This document shows positions 37,875 to 46,798 of a DNA stretch of 64,000 nt, in pieces. Origin of the DNA: Bog-756 sp963718405 (lineage in GTDB: Bacteria > Actinomycetota > Acidimicrobiia > Acidimicrobiales > RAAP-2); the NCBI GenBank assembly GCA_963718405.1, contig CAVQYZ010000001.1:372001-436000 (forward strand), in the 5' to 3' direction. The notes under the pieces were generated by a model. The model was given only the letters and a program-made list of their open reading frames with translations. It was not told where the DNA came from and ran no database searches. Made by a program: the position numbers and the translations under genes. How positions within the stretch are numbered: position 1 is the stretch's first letter; each line of letters opens with the position of its first letter.

Positions 37875-40013
37875 ATGACGGCCGCATCGGTAGCAGTCAC
37901 AGCAGGCACGGCGCGGCCCCCGGACGCCGCCGAGTCCGGGGACGACGGATCCGCCGCCGAGGTCCACGCCGGTCGCCGACGTTTCACCGCCGCGGCGATC
38001 ATCGGGACGGCAGTGGCGGCGGTTCCGTTCCTGTGGATCCTCTTCGGCGCATGGGAGACCCCCGACCCCATACGGGGGACCGCCTTCGAGGACAACTTCT
38101 ACGAGCTCCAGGCCCGGGCCATGTTCCACGGTCACCTGTGGTTGGCCAACGGCGCCATCGGCATCGAGGCCTTCGTCCACGATCACCGCCAGTACACCTA
38201 CTTCGGGCTGTTTCCGTCCATCATCCGCATGCCCATCCTGCTGGTAACCAGCCATCTGGACGGAAGGCTCACCGTCTTCTTCATGATGGTGGCCTGGCTG
38301 CTCACCGCCCTGTTCACCTCGCTGCTCCTGTGGCGGGTGCGGATCTTGATCCGCGGCCCGGTGGCCATGGGTCGGGCCGAGGCCACCGGATTCGGCGTGC
38401 TCATCGCCACCACCTTGGTGGGCTCGGTGTGGACCGTTCTGGCCTCGCTGCCCTACGTGTTCGCCGAGGACCTGGCTTGGAGCATCTGCCTCACCGTGGG
38501 CAGCATCTTCTGTCTGCTGGGGGTGCTGGAGCGTCCGTCACGTGGTCGGGTGCTGGCCAGCTTCGTGTTGATCCTGTGCGCCAACCTCGACCGCCTCACC
38601 ACGGGGTGGGCCTGTGTGGTCGGGGCCGTGCTCATAGCGGCGTGGTTCGGGCTGGGCCGCGGGGGAGAGGAGAACCGTCGGTGGTGGCTACCGGTGCTGG
38701 CCGCCGGCCTGGTTCCGCTGGCGGTGGGGTGCTACGTCAACTACCTCAAGTTCGGCGTGCCGTTCGGGCTGCCGGTGGTGGACCAGGTGTACACCCTGGA
38801 GAACGCCTACCGCCGCAAGTTCCTGGCCTCCAACCACAACTCCGAGGAGGGAATCGCCTTCATCCCCAGCGATGCCTTGGCCTACCTCCGCTTCGACGGC
38901 CTTCGCTTCCAATCGGTCTTCCCGTACCTGTCCCTTCCCGCCGCTCCGGCTACCGCCGTGCACGGGCAGCTCTTCGACCGTCGCTACCGCACCGCCAGCC
39001 TGCCCTCATCGATGCCGCTGCTCTTCTTCCTCAGCTGTTGGGGGATGATCACGGCGTTCCGTCCCCGGCCCATCGGCCAGGTGGCCCTGACCCGGATCCT
39101 GTTGCTGGCCGCCGGCTCGGCCGGCGCGGCCTTACTGCTGTGGGGCTACATCGCGCCGCGCTATCTGGCCGACTTCGTGCCCTTCCTGGTTTTGGCCAGT
39201 GCGGTGGCCATGGCCGACATCTGGCGCCGGCTGGAGGGGAAGAAGCGTCGGTTCCGGATAGGGGCGTTCACGGTCATCGCCTTGGTGGGCCTGTTCACCA
39301 TCGCCGCCAACATCGGGATCGGCATCACCCCCAACGAGGAGTGGACCACCGACCAGGTGTACAACTTCGTCTCGGTCCAGAAAGCCTTGAGCGACATCAC
39401 CGGCCACCCGCTGTCGGCCAACGTGGTCAGGGGGAATCAACTCCCACCGTGGGCACCGGCCGGCCAGCTCTACGTGGTCGGGGACTGTGACGGCCTCTAC
39501 ATCTCCAACGGCGAGTCCTACGCCACGGTCCCCCAGCAACAACTCTCCCGGACGACCTGGATGGCCGCCCAACGCGGCCATCTGTTCCAGCACACCTACG
39601 AGGTCACGGCCAATCACGCCTCGCCGGGGGGAACGCCACTGGTGCCCCTGCTCAGCTCGGGATCGAGCACGGTGTCCATCACCACCATTCCCTCGCCGAA
39701 CCCTCGAGAGGTGACCGTCAGGTTCTGGCTCACCGGGCAGGGAGGTGGACTGGCGCCTTACCACAGCTACTTCCTGCCCATACCCATCGGGACCACCACC
39801 AAGGTGGTCATCATCACCGATCCGGTGAAGCACTACGTCGAGGTGCTCCACAAACACCCGTTCATGTCGGCCACCATGGTCAACACCGGTCCCATCGTGG
39901 TCCACCCGATCACCCGGGGGCCCGGGGGGTTGACCTCGGCTCTGTCCGTGGACAACGTCACGGCGGCGTCGCCCCAGCCCACGCTGTGCCAGAGCCTGAT
40001 CGGCTCGCACTGA
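37875..40013 (+). CDS. GT-C-like membrane protein with C-terminal extracytoplasmic domain (intact copy)
   Basis: The intact member of three paralogues, 712 residues. RRRFTAAAIIGTAVAAVPFLW is the first helix, followed by EDNFYELQARAMFHGHLWL, an acidic extracytoplasmic loop as in GT-C enzymes, then IEAFVHDHRQYTYFGLFPS and about ten more helices to residue 485. The remainder is an extracytoplasmic domain beginning VQKALSDITGHPLSAN, with APAGQLYVVGDCDGLYIS and a C-terminal TLCQSLIGSH. ATG 37875 has no strong ribosome site. GtrA is encoded divergently. I infer a polyprenyl-phosphate-sugar-dependent transferase; direct homology to a characterised enzyme cannot be shown here. Confidence 0.75.
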   Translation: MTAASVAVTAGTARPPDAAESGDDGSAAEVHAGRRRFTAAAIIGTAVAAVPFLWILFGAWETPDPIRGTAFEDNFYELQARAMFHGHLWLANGAIGIEAFVHDHRQYTYFGLFPSIIRMPILLVTSHLDGRLTVFFMMVAWLLTALFTSLLLWRVRILIRGPVAMGRAEATGFGVLIATTLVGSVWTVLASLPYVFAEDLAWSICLTVGSIFCLLGVLERPSRGRVLASFVLILCANLDRLTTGWACVVGAVLIAAWFGLGRGGEENRRWWLPVLAAGLVPLAVGCYVNYLKFGVPFGLPVVDQVYTLENAYRRKFLASNHNSEEGIAFIPSDALAYLRFDGLRFQSVFPYLSLPAAPATAVHGQLFDRRYRTASLPSSMPLLFFLSCWGMITAFRPRPIGQVALTRILLLAAGSAGAALLLWGYIAPRYLADFVPFLVLASAVAMADIWRRLEGKKRRFRIGAFTVIALVGLFTIAANIGIGITPNEEWTTDQVYNFVSVQKALSDITGHPLSANVVRGNQLPPWAPAGQLYVVGDCDGLYISNGESYATVPQQQLSRTTWMAAQRGHLFQHTYEVTANHASPGGTPLVPLLSSGSSTVSITTIPSPNPREVTVRFWLTGQGGGLAPYHSYFLPIPIGTTTKVVIITDPVKHYVEVLHKHPFMSATMVNTGPIVVHPITRGPGGLTSALSVDNVTAASPQPTLCQSLIGSH

Positions 40014-40069
40014 TCGGCTGATCGGTCGGGTCGGCGCATCGCCGACCGCGGGGGATGGTCAGGTGGTGG

Positions 40070-40972
40070 TCAGCCGACGGAGTCGAAGAGCCGGCTGGGC
40101 CTGGTGCCCCAGGCCACCTGGCGGGCCAGTTCGGCACTGACCACCGGCAGGTCGGCGGCGTGGGTCACGCCCACCAGTTTGGCGTCGGTGGTGACCACCC
40201 TCACCGGCAGCCCCTTGCCGTCGCTGACCATGGTGGCCACCACCTCGGGCAGCAGCACTTCGGCCTTGGGCGGCTCGGCCCCGGCGGCCACCGAGGCCAA
40301 CAGGGCCTCTTCGTCGAGCCCCGAAGCGTCCATGGCCGCCTCGAACGTCTCCCAGATGGCCGGCCGGAAGCCCCACAGGTTGACCGAGGTCGGGAGATCG
40401 CCGTCGAGGTCGACCGGTCCGCGTCCGTCCTCGGAGGTGAGGGTGGGGCTGCCCAGGTGCCGGGTGACCAGGCGCCGCTCGGTGAGGGCCGACAGATGGC
40501 CGCTGTCGTCCACCACGCAGATGCCGCGGGTGACCGGATCGTCGGTGGCCACGGTGGAGCGCAGCTGGTAGCCGATCAGGAAGTGCTCATCGACCTCTTC
40601 GGTCAGGTGCCGGGCCAGCAGGGCCATGGCGGCCTCGCCGTAGATGTCGTCGGCGTTGGCCACGGCGAAGGACTGGTCGGTGCCCAACACCCCCTGGGCG
40701 GCCAGCACGGCGTGGACCGTGCCCAGCGGGAGCCGCTGCTCGGCAAAGGCCACGTCGATGGAGTCGGGCCAGCACCGCTCGACGTGGTAGCGGATGGACG
40801 GCCCGGACTCGGGATGGAGCACCAGCACGATCCGGCCGAAGCCGACCGCCACCGCGTCGCTGACCAGTAGGTCGATGACCGCCTCACCACCCGGTCCGAT
40901 CGGAGCCAGCGGTTTGCATCCTCCGTACCGGCGGGCCATTCCCGCAGCCAGCACCACCAGGGCCGGTGCCAT
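40070..40972 (-). CDS. Nucleotidyltransferase (sugar-1-phosphate NTP transferase-like)
   Basis: A GT-A-like nucleotidyltransferase. VVLAAGMARRYGGCKPLAPIG at residues 5-25 is the nucleotide-binding G-rich loop with the Arg and Lys of sugar-phosphate nucleotidylyltransferases; VANADDIYGEAAM near residue 105 holds the metal-binding Asp. SVNLWGFRPAIWETFEAAM is the typical product-side segment. ATG 40972 has GAGG upstream; GTG 40984 would overlap the ketosynthase stop as GTGA. About 300 residues. It could make an NDP-sugar for the glycan genes, but it sits last in a minus-strand run with lipid-type enzymes, so its pathway is open. Confidence 0.78.
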   Translation of the reverse strand: MAPALVVLAAGMARRYGGCKPLAPIGPGGEAVIDLLVSDAVAVGFGRIVLVLHPESGPSIRYHVERCWPDSIDVAFAEQRLPLGTVHAVLAAQGVLGTDQSFAVANADDIYGEAAMALLARHLTEEVDEHFLIGYQLRSTVATDDPVTRGICVVDDSGHLSALTERRLVTRHLGSPTLTSEDGRGPVDLDGDLPTSVNLWGFRPAIWETFEAAMDASGLDEEALLASVAAGAEPPKAEVLLPEVVATMVSDGKGLPVRVVTTDAKLVGVTHAADLPVVSAELARQVAWGTRPSRLFDSVG

Positions 40973-40980
40973 GCCCTCGC

Positions 40981-41991
40981 TCACCCGCCCCAACGCAGCA
41001 CAGCGCTGGCCCAGGTCATGCCGCCGCCGAATCCGGTGAGCAGGACGTGTTGGCCCTCCCGGAGCCGGCCGGTCTCCAGGGCATCGGCCAGAGCCAGGGG
41101 AATGGACGCCGACGAGGTGTTGCCGTAGCGGTCGATGACCACCACCGCCTTCTCGTCGGGGATCCCCAGCCGCTGGCAGGCGGCGTTGATGATCCGCAGG
41201 TTGGCCTGGTGGGGAACCATGATGTCGATGTCGGCCGGGGTCAGGCCGGCTTCGGCGATGGCGGCCTCGGCCGACTCCACCACCACCCGGACGGCCTTGC
41301 GGAAGATCTCCTTGCCGTCCATGTAGAGGTACCCGCCGTGGTCGCACTTGAGCAGGTGCCGGAGCGAGCCGTCGGCCCCCAGCTTCCACGACAGGAGTTG
41401 GCCCGGGCCGTCCACCGCCTCGAGGACCACCGCCCCGGCCCCGTCGCCCACCAGCACCGCTACCGACCGGTCGTCCCAGTCGGTGATCTTGCTGAGGGTC
41501 TCCGAGCCGATGACCAGGAGCCGCTCGGCGCCGATGGCCAGCATCCCGTGGGCCACGGTCAGGGCGTAGACGAACCCGGAGCAGGCCGCGTTGACGTCGA
41601 AGGCGCCCCCGGTGATGCCGATGCCGTCCTGCACCGTGGCCGAGGTGCCCGGCACGATCTGGTCCGGCGTGGTGGTGGCCAGGACCACGCCGTCGATCTC
41701 GTCGGGCCGGCGACCGGCCCGGGCCAGTGCGGCGATGCCGGCCTCGATGGCCAGTTGGGAGGTGGTACCGCCGATCCTGCGCTCGCGGATGCCGGTGCGC
41801 TCTTGGATCCAGGCGTCACTGGTGTCCATGGTCACCGACAGGTCGTCGTTGGTCACCACCTTGTCGGGCACGGAGATCCCCCAGCCGGTCACGATGCCGC
41901 CGCGGGTGGTCTTCATGGCTGCCTGGTCCTCATGGTGGTGGTCCCGATCGTGGAGGTGGTGGTGATGGTGGTTCGAGTGGGTGGTGGTCAT
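40981..41991 (-). CDS. fabH: 3-oxoacyl-ACP synthase III-like ketosynthase with His-rich leader
   Basis: A FabH-type condensing enzyme. The triad is visible: Cys in NAACSGFVYAL (about residue 137), His in VPHQANLRIINAA (about 261) and Asn in RYGNTSSASIPLA (about 291). From ATG 41991 the first 25 residues contain a run of His (SNHHHHHLHDRDHHH), encoded by CACCAT-type repeats; ATG 41916 (MKTTRGGIV) starts at the usual FabH position. GGAGG ten bases before TTG 41997 and the 8-bp spacing to the thiolase stop favour the longer form. FabH normally starts fatty acid synthesis; next to a thiolase and LLM oxidoreductase it may serve a specialised lipid or be a KASIII-like acyltransferase. Confidence 0.85.
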   Translation of the reverse strand: MTTTHSNHHHHHLHDRDHHHEDQAAMKTTRGGIVTGWGISVPDKVVTNDDLSVTMDTSDAWIQERTGIRERRIGGTTSQLAIEAGIAALARAGRRPDEIDGVVLATTTPDQIVPGTSATVQDGIGITGGAFDVNAACSGFVYALTVAHGMLAIGAERLLVIGSETLSKITDWDDRSVAVLVGDGAGAVVLEAVDGPGQLLSWKLGADGSLRHLLKCDHGGYLYMDGKEIFRKAVRVVVESAEAAIAEAGLTPADIDIMVPHQANLRIINAACQRLGIPDEKAVVVIDRYGNTSSASIPLALADALETGRLREGQHVLLTGFGGGMTWASAVLRWGG

Positions 41992-41999
41992 GGACAAGG

Positions 42000-43166
42000 T
42001 CAGTCGGCCTCCAGCACGTGGATCCCGATGAAGGCGGCGTCCTTACCGATGATGCCACCAGTATTGGCCGACACCGCCAATTGGGCCCCTTCGACCTGGC
42101 GCGCCCCGGCCTGGCCCCGCAGCTGGGCGGTCAACTCGACCACCTGGGCGATGCCGGTGGCCCCCAGGGGGTGGCCCCGGGCCACCAGGCCGCCGCTGGT
42201 GTTGACGGTCACCCCACGGCCCCCGACGGTGGTGTCCCCGGCCAGGGTGGCCGGCCCGGCGTCGCCCGGCTTGAAGAAGCCCAGCGACTCCAGGGCGTAG
42301 AGCTCCTCGGCACTGGTGGCATCGTGCAGCTCCACCACATCGACGTCGCCGGGGTCGACCCCGGCATCGTCCCAGGCGGCGGAGGCCGCTTCGGCCAGCC
42401 TCTCGTGGTAGTCCATGTCGCCGTTGCCCGACCGGACGGTGGAGGACCGGATCTTCGGCGATCCCGACCGCGGGGCTTGGGACAGGACCACCGCGGCGGC
42501 TCCGTCGGTGAAGGACGAGCACATGAGGCGGGTGAGCGGCCACACGATGGACGGCGATTGGAGCACCTCGTCCAGGGTGACCTCCGACTGGAACTGGGCC
42601 TTGGGGTTGAGGGCCCCGTGGTGCCGGGCTTTGACGGCGGTGGCGGCGAACTGTTCGAGGGTGGCGTCGCGCTCCTCCATCTGGATGATGGTCCACGAGG
42701 CGTTGAGGGCCATGAGCACCGACCCCGACGGGTTCTCGAGCTGCTCGTGCATCCGGAGCCGGTCGACCAGGGGCACCCCGTCCTCGATGCCGGCCAGCGT
42801 GGCGCTGCGATCGCCGGTCCACATCTTCTCCACGCCGACGGCCAGCACGGTGCCGGCGCCACCCCGGGCGGCCAGGGTGGCCAGGTGCAGGGCCGAGGCC
42901 CCGCCGGCACAGGAGTTGTCGACATTGACGATGCCGGCATTGCGGAGCCCCGTGCCCCGTAGGAAGGTCTGGCCCCGGATACAGCCCTGGTTGATCAGGC
43001 GTCCGGCGGTGGCGTTGCCGAACACCACCAGGTTGACGTCCTCGGGGTCGGTGCCGGAGTCGGCCAGAGCCTCGGTCACTGCCTGGTGGGCCATGTCCTC
43101 TGCGGTGCGATCCCGGCGGTTCATGGGAGTCATAGCGGCCCCCACGATGGATACGGTGCTGTCCAC
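42000..43166 (-). CDS. Thiolase family protein
   Basis: A thiolase-fold enzyme of 388 residues, related to SCP-x/acetyl-CoA acetyltransferases. The nucleophilic Cys is in NVDNSCAGGASALHLA near residue 85; the C-terminal catalytic segment ARGHPLGATGIAQVVEL near residue 335 provides the His. VNTSGGLVARGHP and ELHDATSAEELYALE match the SCP2-thiolase-like group. It acts on acyl-CoA thioesters, in degradation or synthesis. The GTG/ATG start at 43166 lies 10 bp after the LLM oxidoreductase stop, so it is part of a minus-strand run LLM-thiolase-FabH-nucleotidyltransferase. No C-terminal Cys of classic biosynthetic thiolases is evident. Confidence 0.85.
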   Translation of the reverse strand: MDSTVSIVGAAMTPMNRRDRTAEDMAHQAVTEALADSGTDPEDVNLVVFGNATAGRLINQGCIRGQTFLRGTGLRNAGIVNVDNSCAGGASALHLATLAARGGAGTVLAVGVEKMWTGDRSATLAGIEDGVPLVDRLRMHEQLENPSGSVLMALNASWTIIQMEERDATLEQFAATAVKARHHGALNPKAQFQSEVTLDEVLQSPSIVWPLTRLMCSSFTDGAAAVVLSQAPRSGSPKIRSSTVRSGNGDMDYHERLAEAASAAWDDAGVDPGDVDVVELHDATSAEELYALESLGFFKPGDAGPATLAGDTTVGGRGVTVNTSGGLVARGHPLGATGIAQVVELTAQLRGQAGARQVEGAQLAVSANTGGIIGKDAAFIGIHVLEAD

Positions 43167-43176
43167 GGTGTCCTCG

Positions 43177-44238
43177 TTATCCTCGAGCCGGCGCCCCGAC
43201 CGTGGCCAAGGCCGCGGTCAGACGCTCGAACTGTTCCAACGGTTGGTCTTCGGTCACGTACACGGCCACGTGACGGGCCCCGGCCCTGCGGTAGGTGTCG
43301 ACCACGGCGGCCACCTCGGCCGCACTCCCACTGACGATATGGCGCTCGAAGGCTTTGGCCGGAATCCCGTAGAGCGAGGACATCCACCCGGTTCCCTTCT
43401 TCAATCCCTTACCCGGATCGTCGTCGATCGACACGAACAAGACGATGGAGGGGGTGACCGCCTCGGTCTGCCGCCCGGCCCGGTCGACCTCCTTGCCCAG
43501 GCGCTCGATGGCCTGGCGGTACTCGGCCGGCGGCACGAAGAGGGGCATCCAGCCGTCGGCCAGGGTGGCGGCCCGGCGCAGCGCCGCTTCGGACGAGCCC
43601 CCCACCCACACCGGGATGGGCTCGGGCTCGGGTAGCTGCCGGTAACGGGCCGCGCCGGCGCCCCCGATGTCGCCGGCGGTGACGCCTTGTCCGGTGGCCC
43701 ACGACCGGCGGAGCTCGCGTATGCCGGCGTCGAGCTGGCGACCCCGGGTCCGGTAGTCCTTGCCGGCCTGCTCGTACTCGCCGGCGTGGCTCCCGACCCC
43801 CACGCCGAGGACGAACCTCCCGCGCGACAGCGTCTGGAGGGTGGCGGCCTGCTTGGCCACGGCCGGGGCCTGGCGGAGCGGCAGCTGGACCACGCAGGTG
43901 CCCAAGGTGGCGGTGGTGGTGGCGGTGGCCGCCACCGTCAGGCTGAGCATGGACTCGAGGGAGGGTCCATGCCAGAAGAGGTGGTCGCAGGCCCACAGGG
44001 CGTCGGCCCCGAGCTGTTCGGCCCGGCTGCAGACCTCGGACAGCTCGCCGATGGGGCCGGCGCCGGCCGCGCCCGGGCTGCCGGGGCCGGTCGGGGGAGT
44101 GGGGCTGGTCGGGTGGGAGCCGTCGGCGTCGGTCGGTCTGGCTGTGGCAGGGGGCTCCGCCCACTGGGGAACCGTGTCTTGCACGAAGGTCGGTAGGACG
44201 AGTCCGATCGGCCCCGGGGGAGTGGCGGGTCGCTCCAT
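43177..44238 (-). CDS. LLM class flavin/F420-dependent oxidoreductase
   Basis: A luciferase-like TIM-barrel oxidoreductase. IGLVLPTFVQDTVPQWAE opens the barrel, then a Pro/Ala/Gly-rich insert of about 35 residues (unusual), then EQLGADALWACDHLFWHGP and LRQAPAVAKQAATLQTLSRGRFVLGVGVG, the strong LLM signature. IPVWVGGSSEAALRRAATLADGWMP near residue 220 is the C-terminal signature. In actinobacteria such proteins normally use F420 or FMN. ATG 44238 starts MERPATPPGP; the ribosome site is weak. It heads the minus-strand run with the thiolase and ketosynthase genes. Confidence 0.86.
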   Translation of the reverse strand: MERPATPPGPIGLVLPTFVQDTVPQWAEPPATARPTDADGSHPTSPTPPTGPGSPGAAGAGPIGELSEVCSRAEQLGADALWACDHLFWHGPSLESMLSLTVAATATTTATLGTCVVQLPLRQAPAVAKQAATLQTLSRGRFVLGVGVGSHAGEYEQAGKDYRTRGRQLDAGIRELRRSWATGQGVTAGDIGGAGAARYRQLPEPEPIPVWVGGSSEAALRRAATLADGWMPLFVPPAEYRQAIERLGKEVDRAGRQTEAVTPSIVLFVSIDDDPGKGLKKGTGWMSSLYGIPAKAFERHIVSGSAAEVAAVVDTYRRAGARHVAVYVTEDQPLEQFERLTAALATVGAPARG

Positions 44239-44482
44239 GGGCACAACGCATCGTAACCGCCACTGTCGCCTGCCGTCGCCACCGTCGGTGAGGTCGTGGG
44301 TCGGGTCAGCGTTGAGGTCGTCGGTGGGGGGCGCCCTTCCCGGCCCGGAGCCATTGAGAGGCGTTCCCGAGGCCACCGTGGACCATCCGATGTTCGGACG
44401 GCGGGCCCGACGCGGCAGACTGGTGGGGCAGTTGGTCGGCGACCGGTCACCGGTGCCGACCATCAGAACGGGAGGACACGCT

Positions 44483-44890
44483 GTGGACGCAGACCAGGTT
44501 GGCGCTGAGGGGGACGAGGAGTCCATGGAGTCCGGCGGCCCGGTGGCGGGCGGTCCGACGGAGAGTGAGGCCACGCTCAGCGACGAGGAGCGGGGCGAGC
44601 GGCTCAGCCAGCTCAACGGCATCATCGAGCTCATGCGGCCGGCGGTCCAGGCTGATGGCGGGGACCTGGCCCTCCTCTCGGCGGACGTGGTCACCGGGGT
44701 GGTGGAAGTGCAGCTCCAGGGGGCCTGCAGCTCGTGCGCCGTGAGCGCCTCGACGCTCCAGGGCGGGGTGGACCGGATCCTTCGTGACCGCCTGCCGTGG
44801 GTGACCGAGGTCCTCGGGGGGGTCGACGAGTCGGTGGATCCCTTCGAGAGTGAGTCGATGGGCCGCGGGGGTTACGTCCCCAGCTTCTGA
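44483..44890 (+). CDS. NifU-like C-terminal domain protein (Fe-S assembly)
   Basis: A 135-residue protein with an acidic N-terminal extension followed by the NifU/Nfu C-terminal domain. IELMRPAVQADGGDLALL near residue 50 and VQLQGACSSCAVSASTLQGGV near residue 75 carry the CxxC motif that binds a labile 4Fe-4S cluster for transfer to apoproteins. GTG 44483 is preceded by GGGAGG at spacing 7, which fixes the start despite a long open frame upstream. It is divergent from the LLM gene with a 244-bp gap, and is a single gene rather than part of a suf operon. Confidence 0.88.
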   Translation: MDADQVGAEGDEESMESGGPVAGGPTESEATLSDEERGERLSQLNGIIELMRPAVQADGGDLALLSADVVTGVVEVQLQGACSSCAVSASTLQGGVDRILRDRLPWVTEVLGGVDESVDPFESESMGRGGYVPSF

Positions 44891-44949
44891 CCGGGTCGGT
44901 GGGGCAACTTTGGACGGTACGGGTCCGGATCGGCGCGCCCTCTGTCGCA

Positions 44950-44966
44950 TTAGTTTGCAAAACTAA
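44950..44966. promoter_or_regulatory. Palindromic operator upstream of MarR-family gene
   Basis: TTAGTTT-GCA-AAACTAA is a perfect 7-bp inverted repeat with a 3-bp spacer. The pattern is that of MarR-family operators and it lies directly upstream of a marR gene, so autoregulation of the marR-MFS pair is likely. Confidence 0.7.
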
Positions 44967-44967
44967 C

Positions 44968-44973
44968 TAGTAT
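44968..44973 (+). promoter_or_regulatory. Possible -10 element, leaderless marR transcript
   Basis: TAGTAT ends seven bases before the ATG at 44980, so transcription could start at the start codon itself. The GGAGG at 44974-44978 is only one base from that ATG and is too close to act as a ribosome site. The operator lies in the -10/-35 spacer, where a bound dimer would block RNA polymerase. Confidence 0.45.
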
Positions 44974-44979
44974 GGAGGC

Positions 44980-45495
44980 ATGGGAGTTGGCCTGAGCGGG
45001 ATCAAGCAGAGTGACGGTGGGGCCATAGCCGGGCCGGCCGGGCCCGGCGACGAACTGGGGATCGAGAGCGGTGAGGACGCCGAGCTGGCCGCCCGCCTCC
45101 GTTTGGCCGTGACCCGGCTCCATCGTCGCCTCCGCCAACAGGGGTTCCCGGGACTCACGCCGTCGCAGTCGTCGGCGCTGGCCAGCGTGGACCGGTTGGG
45201 CGCACCCACCCTGGGGGCCCTGGCCGAGCGGGAGTCGGTGCAGCCCCCGTCCATGACCCGCATCGTGGGTGGCCTGGAGCAGCTGGGCTTTGTGACCCGG
45301 GTGGTCGACCCCGAGGACCGAAGGGTGGCCCGGGTCACCATCACCCCGTCGGGACAGCAGGTACTCCGGGAGAGCCGCTCGGTGAAGACGGCCTTCTTGG
45401 CCGAGCAGCTCCACCGGCTCTCGCCGGATGAGCGCCGGGACCTCGGGTCACTCACCGTGCTGCTCGAACGACTGGTGGACGGCGAGTCATCGTGA
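44980..45495 (+). CDS. MarR family transcriptional regulator
   Basis: A winged-helix MarR-type regulator of 171 residues. A Gly-rich N-terminal tail of about 30 residues precedes the core: ARLRLAVTRLHRRLRQQ, then GLTPSQSSALASVDR, TLGALAERESVQPPSMTRIV as the recognition helix region, and VVDPEDRRVARVTITPSG, the beta-wing with the conserved DxRR. The stop overlaps the GTG of the MFS gene (GTGA), so the two are one operon. The palindrome at 44950-44966 is its probable binding site. It likely represses the exporter until a small hydrophobic or phenolic ligand binds. Confidence 0.92.
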   Translation: MGVGLSGIKQSDGGAIAGPAGPGDELGIESGEDAELAARLRLAVTRLHRRLRQQGFPGLTPSQSSALASVDRLGAPTLGALAERESVQPPSMTRIVGGLEQLGFVTRVVDPEDRRVARVTITPSGQQVLRESRSVKTAFLAEQLHRLSPDERRDLGSLTVLLERLVDGESS

Positions 45496-46792
45496 ACTCC
45501 ATCCGCGCCGCCGCCGCCCAGACCTTCAGCTCGCTCAAGATCCGCAACTACCGGCTGTACTTCACGGCCCAGATCATCTCGGTGTCCGGCACCTGGATGC
45601 AGACCGTGGCCCAGGCCTGGTTGGTCCTGCACCTCACCGGGAGCAGTGTCGACCTCGGCATCGTGGTCGGGCTCCAGTTCCTCCCCATGCTGTTGTTCGG
45701 GCCCATCGGGGGGCTGGTGGCCGACCGGACCAACAAGCGCCGGCTGCTCTACGCCACCCAGACCGGGGGCGGTGTCCTGGCCCTGGTACTGGGGGCCCTG
45801 GTGGTCAGCCACTCGGTCGAGCTGTGGCAGGTCTACCTGTTGGCCCTCTTGCTCGGCTTCGTCAACGTGTTCGACAACCCGGCCCGACAGACCTTCGTGA
45901 TGGAGATGGTGGGCCGCCACGACGTGCCCAACGCCGTGAGCCTGAACACGGTGGTCATGAACGCCTCCCGGGTGGTGGGGCCGGCCATCGGCGGGGTGGT
46001 GATCGTGGTGTTCGGGCTGGGGGCGTGTTTCTTCATCAACGCCGCCTCCTACGTGGCGGTGCTGGTGGGGCTGTCCATGATGAGGTCGAAGGAGCTCTTC
46101 CCCACCGAGAAGGTGGCCCGGGCCAAGGGCCAGATCCGTGAGGGGTTCCGCTACGTGTGGCGCACCCCGAGCCTCCGCAACACCCTTCTGGCCATCACCC
46201 TCATCGGAATCTTCGCCTACAACTTCACCGTCACCCTGGCCGTGCTGGCCAAGGTGACCTTCCACGGTGGTGCCGGGACCTACTCACTGCTCACCTCGTG
46301 CATGGGATTCGGGGCCATCATCGGCGGCCTGCTGGCCGCCCATCGGGCCCGGCCCACCCCGCGGCTGCTGCAGGTGCTGGCCCTGACCTTCGGGGGGCTC
46401 CTGGGCGCGGTGGCTCTGGCCCCCACCCTGGTGACGGCATCGATCTTCATCGTGTTCATGGGGGCGGCATCGATCGGGTTCATCGCTACGGCCAACGCCA
46501 CGTTGCAGCTGACGGCCGACCCCACATGCGGGGTCGGGTCATGGCGCTCTACGCCATGGCGTTCCTCGGCACCACACCGATCGGGGCACCCCTGGTGGGG
46601 GCCATCGCCCAGTGGACCAATCCCCGGGTGGCCCTGCTGTCCGGCGCGGTGGCCACGGTGCTGGCCGCCGGGGTGTTGATGTGGCGCCATCAGGCGGGCC
46701 TCAAGCGGGACGGGTCGGGACGGGTTGGTGATGCCATCGCCCGCCAGACCGAAGCGGAGGCGGTGCGGGACGTCGAGTCCAACGTGGCCTGA
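45492..46792 (+). CDS. MFS exporter (EntS/MFS_3 type), one frameshift
   Basis: A 12-helix major facilitator protein. RNYRLYFTAQIISVSGTWMQ begins helix 1, GPIGGLVADRTNKRRLLY is the loop 2-3 motif A, FDNPARQTFVMEMVG and NTVVMNASRVVGPAIGG are characteristic of the enterobactin-exporter-like group. Near 46526 the frame changes from LQLTADPT to MRGRVMALYAMAFLGTTPIG; here one base is missing rather than extra. The restored stop is at 46790-46792. Start GTG 45492 overlaps marR. The substrate is unknown; drug or siderophore export is usual for the family. A hairpin follows at 46799. Confidence 0.85.
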
Positions 46793-46798
46793 GGACGC

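Noticed and set aside
41727..43635. Long plus-strand open frames opposite the thiolase and LLM genes
   Set aside because: The minus-strand genes have complete catalytic motifs; the plus frames do not.
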